Origin: Owenia fusiformis
Lineage: Eukaryota; Annelida; Polychaeta; Sabellida; Oweniidae
Assembly: GCA_903813345.2 (NCBI GenBank)
Contig: CAIIXF020000001.1
Span: 16,759,915 to 16,823,914, forward strand
Direction of reading: 5' to 3'
Length of the DNA: 64,000 nucleotides
In this document: piece by piece, positions 46,301-58,106 of the stretch
Numbering within the stretch: position 1 is the stretch's first letter
How the letters are laid out: every line of letters starts with the position of its first letter
The notes under the pieces: model-generated
Told to the model about the DNA's origin: nothing
The model's input: the letters and a program-made list of their open reading frames with translations, nothing else
The model's database searches: none
Translations under genes and position numbers: made by a program

Positions 46301-49300
46301 GAAATTTGGGCCCCCCCCCTTGTTGGTTCCTGGATCCGCCCCTGCTGAAACCCTCAAGAACATGGCAAGATGATAGTGACCAAGTAATGCAATGTCTTAT
46401 GCTCCATCAAGGATATTTCTCCATACGAGAGACTGCTTCAATCATTGCCTAATAGTTGATTTTGATGTGGTTTATCCTGGTGGCAACTTGTGCTGAAAAA
46501 CTGAAAATGTCAATTTGGATTGCATATGGTAAGGGGAAATCCTTCCAATACCTACCTGCCCACAATATTACAAGACCACTTGGCCATGACCAAAGTTTAG
46601 CCCTCCCAATTTTTCATGCAATCACTGGATTTGATATGTCACCTTTGCATTCTACTACTTCTCTAAATCATCTGATTTGAAGGAATGGAAGGTGTATACC
46701 CAGAGCTATTGCAGTTGTTTTTAAACTTTGAATCTTTTTTTAGAAACATTGCAGTTGTAGAGTAATTTGTTATTCTGATGCATTCTAACCCACAGTTTCT
46801 ATCACCACATGAATGTGGTTGGACTACTCCCACTGCTGATACTGAGGCCACAACATATGAAAATGTAGGTCCTATGAGGCGGATATCTGTATAATAGCAA
46901 AAGATGTTGCATCCGAGGCATGCAAAAAACTTGTTTGATGTTTAAGGAGTGTTGAGGGAACATATGCAAATGTTTGAAATCATATCTCATTTGCTCTGGG
47001 CTATTTAGCCGTAGGGGAGACTGTCAGAATCTATAAATCCTGACCTGTTTTGATTATGTTTTATGGATTTGGATTATATTTTCAAATGATTATACACAGA
47101 ATCTTAACAATGCTACTACTCAGTATAAACTGGACTGTAAAACATTTTCAAATCTTAGAAAAGTGCTCGATAAAACTATAGTACAGTATTGAGCTACTGG
47201 TACTAAAAAGGAATAAATGGATGTTGTGATTCTTTATATAAATAAATAAATGGATGTTGAGATTTTTTATAATTTTTTTAATCATCATTTCTAATTTCAG
47301 AAGGAATAAATGGCAAAACTTGACTATAATCAACATTTTGAGCTCGTTTGAGTAACAAGTGTGATATATCTTTATTTAAATTATTACGGTAAAATGGCAT
47401 CAAAAGCTAAGGCCGTAAGAATTAGTTTCTTTGTTTTGCGTCCCCTTGCTTGCATGATTTTGAGTAAATCAGAAAAAAACAAACACATCCAAATAGCAAC
47501 CACAAGGGTCTGAAAGTAACATCGCATTTTATTCAATCAGAATCAGACGAAATGGCGGATAAATTGATGTGCGTCAAAATTGACAGTGTTATTGATTACT
47601 TGGGCATACATTGTGTATTTTTCTTTATTTTTACCCTTGAATAATACCTATATTTAAATATATTGTATAAATGTATAGATCTGTGTTTGTATCACTGCAA
47701 ATTGGTATGTCATTCCTTTTAATGCCCATAAAATGTATACATTTCTCAGCAAGCAAGTTTGTGTTTTTTGAGTTTGTGTTTGTTTTCCTTGTACCCTTGC
47801 ATGATTTGGATTTTGCAGAACAGAGAATCTAATTCTTATGGCCTAATATGAATATATCATTTTTCAAGTTTCCAAACATTTTTTACATTCCCTAGAAATA
47901 ATATATGACAAAGGAAGATTAAAAAACCCTTTAAAGCTCATTTGAGATGCATACGTCTTGTACTTTGAAAATAATTAAGGTAAAATATGGCTACCCATAG
48001 GCCACAATAAGCTAAAATGAAAATTTAGATTTTTAAGAAATGTAAAATCATTTTTCTACATCTAATCAAGGGTAATCTGATAAAACAAAGCTATATGCAC
48101 CATTTTGTGCTAATTTGAGATGTATATATTACATATCTTGAAAATTATTAAGGTAAAATATGGTTACCCCTGGCCTTTTAGAAGCGAAAATGAAAATTTG
48201 GATTTTTGAAAAATTTCCAATAATTTTTTCACATCTTATTAGGAATAATATGACAAAACAATACTCTATGCATCATTTTGACCTCATATGAGATGCATAC
48301 ATTGCATATTTTAAAAATTATTAAGGTAAAATAAGGTTACCCCTGAGCTGCATGCACTTAAAAATTGAAATTTCGAGAATTTTTTTCTCAAAAAATACAT
48401 GAGCCATCTGTGGTATATTTTCTATCTGTGATAAACACTTAAACCTCTACTACTATGAATTTTTTCAGGACTATCAGACATCACATTCTTGAAATACAGT
48501 ACTGGATGTTCCGTATTTGGCTCATTAAACAACGAATTATTCTTAGATAATTGGGTTAAAATGAGTTTTTCTTGCTACAGACAACTTCTTAATTGGGTTT
48601 TACACAATTTCAAGCCTCAAAGCAATCACCAAATGAAGTCATTTAAAGAAAAATACTTTAAAACCATTTTTATTTAATTTTAACAATATACCCCTCCCAG
48701 TCTGGTAGGGGCGGGGGGTCAAAGGCTAAAAAATCCATGAAGACCACCCCAAATCACTTGCCCTGAAATCATTTTTTACTCAGATCATATGATTCTACAA
48801 CTGTGCCAAGTTTGTTGCTTTCCTGAAAAAGCCGAACAAAAAAAGGACATCTGACCCCGCTAAATAGAAAAATATTTGATCAAACGAGCCATACATACGA
48901 GTTTGATATGACGTTTCTTACTAATACGGTAGGTTATGTCCCAGAGTAATGCCTGTAATGCCTTCCCTTTGAAAAGAATTCAGCAATGATATTACAATAT
49001 TAATTTTGCTGTAACTTGCTTTGCACATTTAGATTTACACATTTTTGTTTCTTTTCACATAATCATGTTTTTTTTCAAGTCCCTCAATTAGTGACATGAA
49101 TACAATTTTAAATTTGCATCATTCTGAATCTTTAAGCTTAAACTCACACGAATATACACAAATTCAAAATTTACGTGGATTTAATATGTTTTACAGTGTA
49201 CATGTACTCACAACATCTGAAAACGGTTTGATCTCCTCACTGCGACCAGTTGAGATACCACCCCCAAGGTTCACCTTACCCACGTCTCCATTATTGGCAG

Positions 49301-52300
49301 TCAGGAAGATTGTTGGCGGAAAGTTGTTATAATCCTGAGTGATTTCATCCCCATTGCTACAAATAATCCACAATGATGAAATCTATGCAACATCTGATTT
49401 TTTTAGTATGGAAGGTCTAACTTATATAAATGTTAAAATTGAAAGAATCATCTTTTATAATAATGACCCACTTTTACATCTGGTAAGTTTCTTATATCAC
49501 CGCCACAATTGGTGACATATTGTTATTTATTCCATAGTTAGCATGATATTCATAGGATAACATGTGAAAATAAAAACGGTATTTTTGTAATCAGTGGTAA
49601 AATATGATATTTTTGACAAATTTTCACTTAACCATAACATACGGTTTTTTAGCCATGACATACGACGTCGTATGCGATGGTTTATGGATTTTTGCTACTT
49701 CAGACTCAAAACGAGGCTAAGGGTCAACATCGCCGGATCGTTTGGAAATTCGAATTAAATAACTTAATTTCCGACGATTCTGATGATGACTTTAACTATG
49801 GAATAAAAAGAACATTCTATGATTTACTCGTGATATGATTTTTACCCACTCATGGATATTGATATCTGCACTCTCTCGCTACGCTCGCTCGTGCAGATAT
49901 CATATCCATTCGTGGATAAAAATCATATCACTCATAAATCATAGGATATCCTCTATATATATTTCTTTTATTGACAATTGTATCAAAACATGACACATTA
50001 GTCTGTACAAACTAAACTGTCTTGACTCAAGACAATACTACACTATTAACTAAATGCTAGACTACATTTATAATTTCACTATGTACATGTAATGTAAAAT
50101 CATTTGCATGAGTTTACAGGCTCTTTATAAAAACTTGATGCATAAAAGATGATAAAAAATGTATTGGCAGTGTAGTACAATTATTGCAGTTTATTCTAAA
50201 TTTTGAAAAGACTTGTAAATATATTTGCCAATATGCCTTTGAACAGTAATATTTTGCGAAGACAATAGCATTTTAAAATTTGTTTCATTGATTAGAAAAT
50301 TGGGTCCAAATATTTCTTTCATTTTTTCAAAGAGGACTCTCCTTTGTGCATCATGTTTTTTACAATCAATAAAAAAATGTTTTTCATCTTCAACAGATGT
50401 ACAAGTTAAGCAAAGTCTATCATTTGTTGGAATTGGTTTAGGTTTAGAATACCGGCCTGTTTCAATTCGAAGTTTGTGTGAGCTTAGTCGAAACCTGGCT
50501 ATTGATTGTCTATATTTTCTATTATCAAGTTTTGTATAAGTTTCTATGCAAAAGTCATTCTTAAAAGTGTTATATGTACGAAGTATAGGAAAGTTATAAT
50601 TCATATCTGTTCTCCATATATCAACAAAGTTACTTTTCAAGGTTTTTTCAACAATAAGTGGTACTATTTCTATATTATCTAAATTTTCTTGATCCTCCCA
50701 GTATTTTGACATATTAACTTTGTGTAAAATATCATTAACTCTTGAAGCCCAAGTTTGAAAACCAAGTTCATGCATTTCTTTTTCATAGGAGTATGCTTTA
50801 TGTAGTATGTTTGTTGGGGGGAGTTTGAGAATTCTTGTCCCCAAGTCTCCATAAATTGCAGGGCTGGCAGTTTGTCTTTTCACACCAAGAATTGATTTCA
50901 TGAATCTTAAATGCACCAGTTCAAGATTATCTATATGTTTTTTTGTTTGCCATATCTCACACCCATATGTTAGAATAGGTGTTACTAAAGTGTCAAAGAG
51001 ATGTAAAGCAATATTGACTGGGACATCACCAAATTTCTTATACTGGCTTTTCAGTTTATCTTTTTTAGGGCATTCATGACTTCTATAATTTCTATGTTTT
51101 TATTTAAGATAGAATCTGATATGTTAAAATCCTTGTTTTCAGTTTTCAGTTTGTTATAGTCTCCGTCTTTCTTCTGGACAGTATTCAACATTCAGCATTG
51201 AGTGGTCTGCGTTCAATGTCTTTAACAAATGGCAGGTGGTGACATTTTGCATGTTAATGCCTTGTATATATCAGTTCTGAATTAGCTTTTGTATCTCAAC
51301 CTGTCACACAGATTTTCTCATGTACCATAGACTTAAACTCATTCAATACTGGGCCAAAAAGCACTAAAATACTGACGAAGTTTTGAAAATTGCCATATAT
51401 GGTACCTCTGAAATAATATATGTAGTGTATACATAGGGATATATAGTGTTGTATCTCATACTTAAGTGGGTTTGGGATAGATATCACCCGGGAATATATA
51501 TCATATCTGAGGAGCGGGCAGGATATATTGTATATGTCCCGCTCCAGGCCAAATGCGGGCAGATATAATATATCCATCCCGCTCCCGGGAATTTTTGAAA
51601 AGTTTAAAAATGTTTAAAAAAGTATGAGATACACCAGTTATGCACGATCGGTTTGGATACATGGAATATCCCTTGGGATATACAATACATCTTAGATATA
51701 TTGTATATCCCTCGGGATATTCCCTGTATCCAAAACCTCCCAGTGCATAACCCCTATATATATCATTTTAAAGCATATGATATACTCTTTCAGAATGAAC
51801 AGGTTTTTAAGTCCCATTTTATAAGTTGTCATGGTTACAAGATCCCAAAAAATACATTGAGTTTGTGCTTGGACGTGATATCACGTCCTTAGTAGTGAAC
51901 GTATGTGCTTTATGACATCATATCATGTCCTTCGTAGCGAATGAGTTAAATACAATTACCTAAACACTGATGAGGCACGCGACTCTCCATTCAGAAGTCC
52001 ATCAAACCTCGCAAAGAAGGCAATTGAGAAGCTGTTTCCAAGGTAGGCATCAGCCAGCCTCTCTATGGTCAGACTTCCCGTCTCATCCAGCTGTATGTAG
52101 TTGCCCTTGTCTGCCAGTCCATTCCGCGAGTCAAAATTGGCAAATCCAGATCTTTTAATGGGAATCCTTTGGTATGCATCAGTCAGATTTCCCTCAAAAT
52201 TCCAGAACATGCATTTACCATTAATGGCATCTGGAATGAAAAAATAGTCATATATACCATTGTTAAGATATGGAACAAGAAAATTAGTCACATTTACCAT

Positions 52301-54803
52301 TCATATGGTCTGGAATGTGATAGTGTGGTACCAGTAATCACATGTATTGGGGACATAAATGAGATGAAACATTTACAAGTGGGAATAACATCCACTTAAA
52401 TGTTAAACCTTTTACTATTATTGGTTTCATCTTGATCATAAATTAGCTTTTTGTCTCCAACTATTTATAAATTCTTAATCCTTAGATACTGAAGTAATTT
52501 TGAGTAGGCCTGTACGCGATTGATCAGTTATACAGTGTACTAACATATCTACTCAGTATTGTACATGTATATTGTTTTTTAAGTGAGTTTATTGGGTTGA
52601 GAGTATTTGGTTTCTGAGAAATGGATTTTGGAGTATTGGGTTTTGGAGTATTGAATTTTAAAGTATTCAATTTTGAGTATTGGGTTTTAGAGTATTAGAT
52701 TCTAAAGCTTAAGAATATAAGATTTTATAGTATTGAGTTTCGAAGCATTCGATTTTGGAGTACTGAGTTTCAGAGTATTCGATTCTAGAGTAATAAGATT
52801 CAGAGTATTACACTTTGGAGAATTGAGTTTCAGAGACTGAGTATTAGATTTTGGAGTGTTGGATTCTTGAGTATTGGACTGGGTGTACTACATGCCAGTA
52901 TACCTTTTAAAACTCCTTCACAGCAACAGTCATCAGAGTTGAACACCTGGCCAATGGGACATGTCAATAAAGATCCACCTTGCTGATATTGAGTCTCATT
53001 TTCTGTAGCTGTATAGACAATAGCATTAATACAGCATTCGTCTGAAATAACATTAACATTCCATTAGCCCCATAAAAGTGAAGCTGATTTGGTTTTCTTT
53101 CTTATTTTTGACATTTTTATCTTTAACTAATTCCTGCGCATACATACATTCCATGTACTGTTTGAAACATCACCTTTTTTTCATGTTTTCAATTTATTTC
53201 TAATAATGTCATAGATAAATATAAATACAATCAGATGATTTGTCAAAGTTTTGTAACATTGGCGGCATTTAGAATTTGATACATCACTGGTACTTTAATT
53301 CACCACTCTATAATGCAGTTACATACCACTTGAAAGTTCTTGACATATTTGTAGGTAAAGCAATTTAGTATTTGCATGCAGGGGCTGTGCATTTGTACGA
53401 TCCTAGGATTTTTTGGGGAATCCTCAAGATTTAACAAAATTAGAATTCAGATTTTTATCTGAAAATTAATTCGCCTATGTAGGTAAGATTAGGATAAGAT
53501 TTATTGTTTGAATTCACCAATGTTAGAATAAATTCCAAAATTACTCCCACAATGCATCATTATCATGATGAAAATCCTTGAATTGTACCGATTCATGGCC
53601 CAAGAGTATTCTGCATGACACAGAACTGGAGTAGAAAATCGTATTTCTGTCATGATCAATGGAGATTTTAATGAGCTCTTTAAGAAAGAGAATTTAATTG
53701 TAATGATATTGAGCGGTATGAAGTTAGTTTTACCATCTGCCAGTTCATCAGGACATGTGACTGCTGGAGCTGCTTCAACTGAAAAATATTGGGAGAAATC
53801 TTACACCTTTAAATGTTTTTGTGTTTCGAAATACAACCATATACATATTTACATTTCTATTACTGGGATTTCAACTTTAGTAGATCGCTCATATTAGAGC
53901 CATTTATTTAAGTAGATCACAACTTGCTCTTTTTGGTTGACTCATTATTTTATCTTGGTTATTGAAGTCACATTGAATGGATCATAGTGATTTGGACCTC
54001 TCTAAATGACCATATATTTGCTCCTAATTATCTACTACTAAGTATTCAATATTATATCACCAAAATATGATATTCCTGTGAAATATATCTGTACATCTGG
54101 AACAGTTTACATACCTATATTACAGTCTACATCTGGGTTACAGGGAGTTTCTGATGGGTCTAATTTGTTAGGCCAGTCACAATTGCATACACCCTGGTTC
54201 CACACACTACCTCTAGAACACTGGGTCTCACTGTCGCCTTGACTACCCTTATATCTAAAGTGACAACAGTCTGACCCTTTTTCAAACTGACAATCTGAAA
54301 AAAATAATTTACGTGTATGTGTTTTTTACTTATGCATGTCATGATACCCCTTTTTGATAAATTATAGTATTATATAATGCCATCCTATTGTATGAATGAA
54401 CATCAGATTTCACTAAAGTATGTCTATCTACAGTAGTATGTTGGCTAATAAACCATATTGTGTTAAGAGACAATTCTACCGCAACCTTAAGACATGTTAG
54501 ACACATACCAGTATTAAAGTATTTTGTTTAAAGGTAGACTAAAACATTTTTTAATTCAGATATAACAGTATTTTTAAACTCTTTTATCACTTCAACATAC
54601 AGAGGTGTCCAACTAAATATGTTTTTCTGTATTTGAAAACCAAATCATTTTTAAAAGTTTACCAATCAAATTAAATTATGTGATGATTTAAAAAAATTGA
54701 AACTCGTCAAATGTCCTTTATTTTCCAACTTACCTGTAGCAACACTCTCCACAGTGTCAACAGTAATACACAGGAACAGCACTAGAACTGCTATTCCTCC
54801 CAT
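43362..54803 (-). CDS. secreted Cys-rich/LamG protein, gene B (paralogue of gene A)
   Basis: The tandem paralogue, 365 residues, exons 54734-54803, 54115-54294, 53734-53778, 52904-53041, 51960-52230, 49212-49356, 43887-43986 and 43362-43510. Exon lengths match gene A exactly except exon 2 (180 against 168 bases), and all phases agree. Signal peptide GGIAVLVLFLCITVDTV; first Cys module GSDCCHF and GSVWNQGVCNCDWP; second DECCINAI and CPIGQVFNSDDCCC; LamG pieces FSIAFFARFDG, WVFITMVYDNNKLKFTAGDE and AIDELLICQETGLTTEQ. Probably secreted into chitin-rich matrix; function inferred from domains only. Introns are heavily invaded: a 4.7-kb foldback in intron 6-7, a LINE in intron 5-6. The exon 1 flank and parts of exons 7 and 8 are nearly identical in DNA to gene A while other parts have diverged, suggesting gene conversion. 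Confidence 0.85.
44011..44158 (-). mobile_element. GTCACCAC-hairpin family, copy 8 (short, abutting the large foldback)
   Basis: CAAGGTATTAACATGCAAAA, TGTCACCACCTG, AACACCATCCACAAAAAAGT and GTTGAGGTGGTGACATAATT, antisense. Its end touches the left terminus of the 4.7-kb foldback. Confidence 0.75.
46098..46344. mobile_element. GGCGGAT-end hairpin MITE inside the foldback
   Basis: The left ACTGGCGGATTAGGGGGG and right CCCTTGTTGGTTCCTGGATCCGCCC face each other around GGGCCC-rich arms (GGGCCCAGGGGCCCGGG; AAAAAGTGGGCCTTTTTGGG). No gene; frames on both strands are mirror images. Confidence 0.75.
46440..47030 (+). pseudogene. decayed transposon protein fragment
   Basis: The plus frame contains IWIAYGKGKSFQYLPAHNI and ALPIFHAITGFD, a motif pair (WIAYG.G..F.Y; LP.FHA.TG.D) that I recognise from a repeat-borne protein abundant in invertebrate genomes whose function I cannot name. 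A mirrored copy of the LPIFH..I part (SLVLPIFHSIILWD) is read on the minus strand in the left arm at about 45900-46000. Stops interrupt the plus frame soon after; a further degenerate part, FVILMHSNPQFLSPHECGW, follows at about 46769-46825. Confidence 0.55.
49530..49806. mobile_element. foldback fragment with TTATTCCATAGTTA ends
   Basis: TTATTCCATAGTTAG at the left is mirrored by TAACTATGGAATAA at the right. The centre contains CATACGACGTCGTATG, a perfect palindrome. Confidence 0.6.
49818..49956. repeat. long hairpin with CTCGCTACGCTCGCTCGTGC loop region
   Basis: CTATGATTTACTCGTGATAT at the left pairs with ATATCACTCATAAATCATAG at the right, with inner CATGGATATTGATATCTGCA/TGCAGATATCATATCCAT. 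The loop reads CTCTCTCGCTACGCTCGC. Confidence 0.75.
49960..51100 (-). mobile_element. 5'-truncated non-LTR retrotransposon (LINE) 3' end
   Basis: On the minus strand one open frame of about 300 codons ends at 50191 and reads the reverse transcriptase tail LFDTLVTPILTYGCEIW, then VHLRFMKSILGVKRQT, and a C-terminal zinc-knuckle-like LCLTCTSVEDEKHFFIDC. These are typical of LINE ORF2 C-termini. The frame is open upstream past the first ATG (50916) to about 51100, where it is cut by a stop at the truncation. The catalytic RT core and endonuclease are absent. About 200 bp of 3' tail follows to about 49960. The plus-strand frame at 50288-50539 is its shadow. Confidence 0.85.
51450..51760. repeat. 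cluster of palindromic hairpins
   Basis: GTATCTCATAC at about 51450 and GTATGAGATAC at 51622 enclose CCCGGGA/GAGCGGG.CCCGCTC hairpins. A second hairpin, 51638-51750, has TTATGCAC..GGTTTGGATAC and GTATCCAAAACCTCCCAGTG with an inner GATATTGTATATCCC pair. MITE-like; no gene. Confidence 0.65.
52600..52880 (-). repeat. degenerate 20-22 bp tandem repeat beside LamG gene B exon 4
   Basis: GAGTATT(G/A)(G/A)(G/A)TTTT(G/A)GAGTATT-type units repeat about a dozen times, immediately downstream (in gene orientation) of the exon 4 donor at 52904. Confidence 0.7.
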
Positions 54804-55169
54804 ATTATATGTACCTAAATGATACACACCTACTTGTAATTGATGGTATAGAATATGCCTAAGGGTAGAAGACTTGAAAAGTTTAACATGTAGGTGGAAA
54901 AGGCAATGTATTTATAAATATATCCAGGAATTGAAAATCTATGAAATACCTGTGGCAATTCAAAATAAACTTTCTCTATATTTAGATAACGAAGATTATG
55001 TTTAATACAACTTCATATCAGGAACTATTCTTCACTCAGATGGATAATCACATTCAAAACTTTTGATAAATAATACCATATCATATACTTATAACATATC
55101 TAGAGTGAGATACATTACTATTTTATTACTATTTAGAATTTGTACCAAAGTCACTCCTCATTAAGAAAT
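54804..55169. other. 5' flank of LamG gene B
   Basis: The first 60 bases are almost identical to the flank of gene A (acceptor ATCATTTAG and ACCTACTTGTAATTGATGGT). The rest is unremarkable AT-rich DNA up to the foldback at 55170. Confidence 0.5.
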
Positions 55170-56188
55170 CACGCCCGGTGATCGTACAAAATGGATGGAG
55201 GGGGGGATTAGGCGATTTCTGCAAGAAAACTCAACAAACTTGGAAGATTTATTTTTTCAAGAGAAAATTAACAACTGAATTGCCAAATGAATAGGCGCAG
55301 TGCATGGCAAAATGTGTTAGGTCATCTAGTATTATTTTTGAACTGATACCCTTCTAAGATATGAGATCTATTAAAAAAGGCGCATCATCACCAACGTGCA
55401 AAAGTCAATGTTTTTGCTATACATCGGGCAACAATGGTCTGCACGACCTGTAATAAATATGTATAAGGGACGTTATTATCACAATACTAATGACCTTGCT
55501 CACTTTTTAAAGTTAGTTTCCATTCGTTATACAAAAAATAGTCGAAATAAATTAATATTGGATGGAGGGGGGGATTGGATGGAGGGGGGGATCACGTGTA
55601 TGTAAGACATGATAAGACATGCTACTTGAATTTATTCTTATGACTCCATATTTTCCCATTTTTCATTCTCCAGAGATATAATATCCAGTTTCTTACTGGA
55701 GTATTGAGTTTAATGTTTCAAATACGCGAGTTCTTGTGAATTTGTTCCATCGTAAAGACATATAAATCCCCCCCTCCATCCACTCCCCCCCTCCATCCAA
55801 TATTAATTCATTTCGATTATTTTTTTTATAACGCATGGAAACTAACATTAAAAAGTGAGCAATGTCATTAGTATTGTGATAATAACGTCCCTTATACCTA
55901 TTCATTACAGGTTGTGTGGACCATTGTTGCCCGATTTATAGCTAAAACATTGACTTTTGCACGTTGGTGATGATGCGCCTTTTTTAATAGATCTCATATC
56001 TTTGAAGGGTATCAGTTCAAAATAAATACTAGATGACCTAACATATTTTGCCATGCACTGTGCCTATTCATTTGGCAATTCAGTGGTAAATTTTCTCTGG
56101 AAAAAATAAATCTTCCGAATTTGTTGAGTTTTCTTGCAGAAATCGGCTAATCCCCCCCTCCATCCATTTTGTACGATCACCGGGCGTG
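55170..56188. mobile_element. foldback element, 1019 bp, with GAAAT target duplication
   Basis: Termini CACGCCCGGTGATCGTAC and GTACGATCACCGGGCGTG are perfectly inverted and flanked on both sides by GAAAT (55165-55169 and 56189-56193), a 5-bp target duplication. The arms, about 440 bp each, contain ATGGATGGAGGGGGGGATTA at both outer and inner ends. Each arm holds a matching short open frame with KGRYYHNTND and LILDGGG, mirrored on opposite strands. No transposase motif is visible. Ends in CAC with a 5-bp duplication are compatible with several superfamilies; I do not assign one. Confidence 0.85.
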
Positions 56189-56193
56189 GAAAT

Positions 56194-57258
56194 GGCTAAA
56201 ATAAAGTCAGGTGAAAAGACCCATTACATTAGGCTAGATTATGAATACACGCATGGTAAAGGGTCCCAGTGCAGTAAATCCTATGTTTAAACATGGAACA
56301 CTGATAAATCACTTGTCAGTCAAATGTCAAAGAACACCAACATAAATATCAGAGAGGTTTGCAGTTTATTGATCATGTATGCAGATCCTAAACCTTACAT
56401 CATTTGCAAATCTTTCAAACAGTTTCGAGAAAATAATAGATTTATGTTTTAGGTAGAATAGAATTGAAGAGGAAAATTCAAATCAAAGGCTATTTTCTTT
56501 TTGCATTTTTGGGGACTTATCATTGTCTGATATGATATTTATCTTGATGTCATAATATCAATGGTTTAAAAAGATTTTTTATGAAGTTTCTCTTAAGTGC
56601 CCAACAGTGTCACGATATAGGGACAGAAAATATCGGCATTTTAAAAGTAACGCTTTTTTCCTCTCTTACAAGTAACAATTCAAAGACAATTTATGGGAGA
56701 AAGATTTGTTGATCAGATAATCTTTTTGAAAAAGCGCAACTTTGGACTTAGTATATACGTGCCCTAAGCTATTTAAGAGACCTTTTTTAAGAAACCTTGC
56801 CAATTCTGGCCCACTATGAAATTTACCTTTCTCAATTCTCAAGTAACTACTACATGTAATGCAAACAAACATTTTGCCTTCTTTCATTGAGCTTATCTCC
56901 CTGGATAAGTACAAATACTGGAAAAAAGATTGTATAACTTCATTCAATATTCTTTATTTGTTTTGAATTGATAATACAAATAATTTAAATGTATTGTAAT
57001 AAATACCAAAATGTGTCAGAGAACATTAATAATAGTGACATTTTAGGCATTGCAGTGCAAAAATTAGAAATTAATGATTGAGAAATCGTCTCAAACTATA
57101 AACAGTGGATGACGTAGTAATTTGGCACAATCCAGTTGTCCACGGAAATTGCATATAACAACAAAAAATAAATACAAAATAATTATTTAGTTTTACTATA
57201 CACCAAGTTATGTGTAATGCAGAATCTTAGCATTATTCTTTTGAAATTACTTGAAATA
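56194..57258. other. intergenic region, nothing recognised
   Basis: Between LamG gene B and EFCAB7. AT-rich; an antisense frame of 93 codons (56666-56947) has no family resemblance or flanking splice signals that I can support. Confidence 0.4.
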
Positions 57259-57408
57259 CAAGGCATTAACATGCAGAATGTCACCACATGCCATTTGTTA
57301 CAGATGCTGAATGCCAACTGCCACCCACCATCACTGACCACCAAACACCGACTGCCAAACACCATCCACAGAAACGTTATATAACACTTGTGGTGGTGAC
57401 ATAATAAA
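57259..57408 (-). mobile_element. GTCACCAC-hairpin family, copy 10 (short)
   Basis: CAAGGCATTAACATGCAGAA, TGTCACCACATGCCATTTGT, ACCGACTGCCAAACACCATC and CTTGTGGTGGTGACATAATA, antisense and complete at both ends. Confidence 0.8.
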
Positions 57409-58106
57409 CAAGATGATACATCAACTGTACTTTTTACAATTGATCAGATACATGATTTTGCATCTCACTAAAATCTTCATTTCTTCATTAATCCCACCTA
57501 AATGTAAGATTGCCCTCTCTCACAATGAAGGGGAATTTAGATGTAAGGTATATTAGGGCTTGTGAATCTTTTACATGGCAGAAGACTTCTTACTTCTGAA
57601 GTGTTATAGTCTATGAGCCTGTCAACCAAGCATATTCCTCCCATCTTCCTCCCATATTCCTCCCATAATCATTTCAGCAATAAATCCACTAGATATTCCT
57701 CAGATACTCCGAGTGATATAGATTGATCTGTCACTTCACTCACTTTGGCCTTATTTTGGGGATTTTTGGCTTTATTAATTGCTCTTAATTTTCATGTTTA
57801 TTGATTTTTGTAAATTTGGTAAGTCAATGGAAAGCACAATATCAACCCACTGTTCATTTTCATAAAATCTGAAATTTATTTTGTCCTATTTTGTCACTTT
57901 ATGAGGGTTGTTCAAAAACTATAAAGCATTCCCATGAAACACATAGATCCTGAGAGTTCTGCTCCAATATGAGATCACTTGACACATTTTCTGCATTCCC
58001 ATGGCAACAGTATAATTTCACCACCAATAATGTGATGACCACCATTGTTCGGGATAAGACCACAATTGTTGAGGATGAGACCACCAATAATAGGCATATA
58101 ACAAGT

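Larger units (their letters stand above)
44157..48862. mobile_element. giant foldback element, about 4.7 kb, in an intron of LamG gene B
   Basis: The left end TAGCGGGATCAGATGTCC and right end GGACATCTGACCCCGCTA are inverted, and the arms stay complementary: TTTTTTGTTCGGCTTTTTCA against TGAAAAAGCCGAACAAAAAA, AAATGACTTCATTTGGTGAT against ATCACCAAATGAAGTCATTT, and CCAGGGGTAACCAT modules against ATGGTTACCCCTGGCC. The left arm runs to about 46010, the right from about 46558. The arms contain several degenerate units of about 170-220 bp. The right arm has an extra section of about 1.2 kb. The middle holds another MITE (46098-46344) and coding remnants. Confidence 0.8.
49490..51271 (+). mobile_element. 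GTCACCAC-hairpin family, copy 9, split by nested insertions
   Basis: The 5' hairpin (CACCGCCACAATTGGTGACA) is at 49499-49518 and the 3' part (AGTCTCCGTCTTTCTTCTGG to GACATTTTGCATGTTAATGC) at about 51157-51271. TTGTTAT occurs at both junctions (about 49521-49527 and 51150-51156), consistent with a 7-bp duplication around one inserted block. The block includes a foldback, a hairpin and a LINE end. Confidence 0.7.

Noticed and set aside
46012-46373. Overlapping frames of 70-90 residues on both strands (GPKKVFGPNKAF-like)
   Set aside because: Mirror-image translations of a GGGCCC-rich hairpin MITE.
44157-48862. Large inverted-repeat element considered as a Polinton-like or other virus-like element
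   Set aside because: No polymerase, integrase, capsid or protease gene is visible; it is classed only as a foldback DNA element.
50288-50539. 83-residue plus-strand frame
   Set aside because: Antisense shadow of the LINE reading frame.
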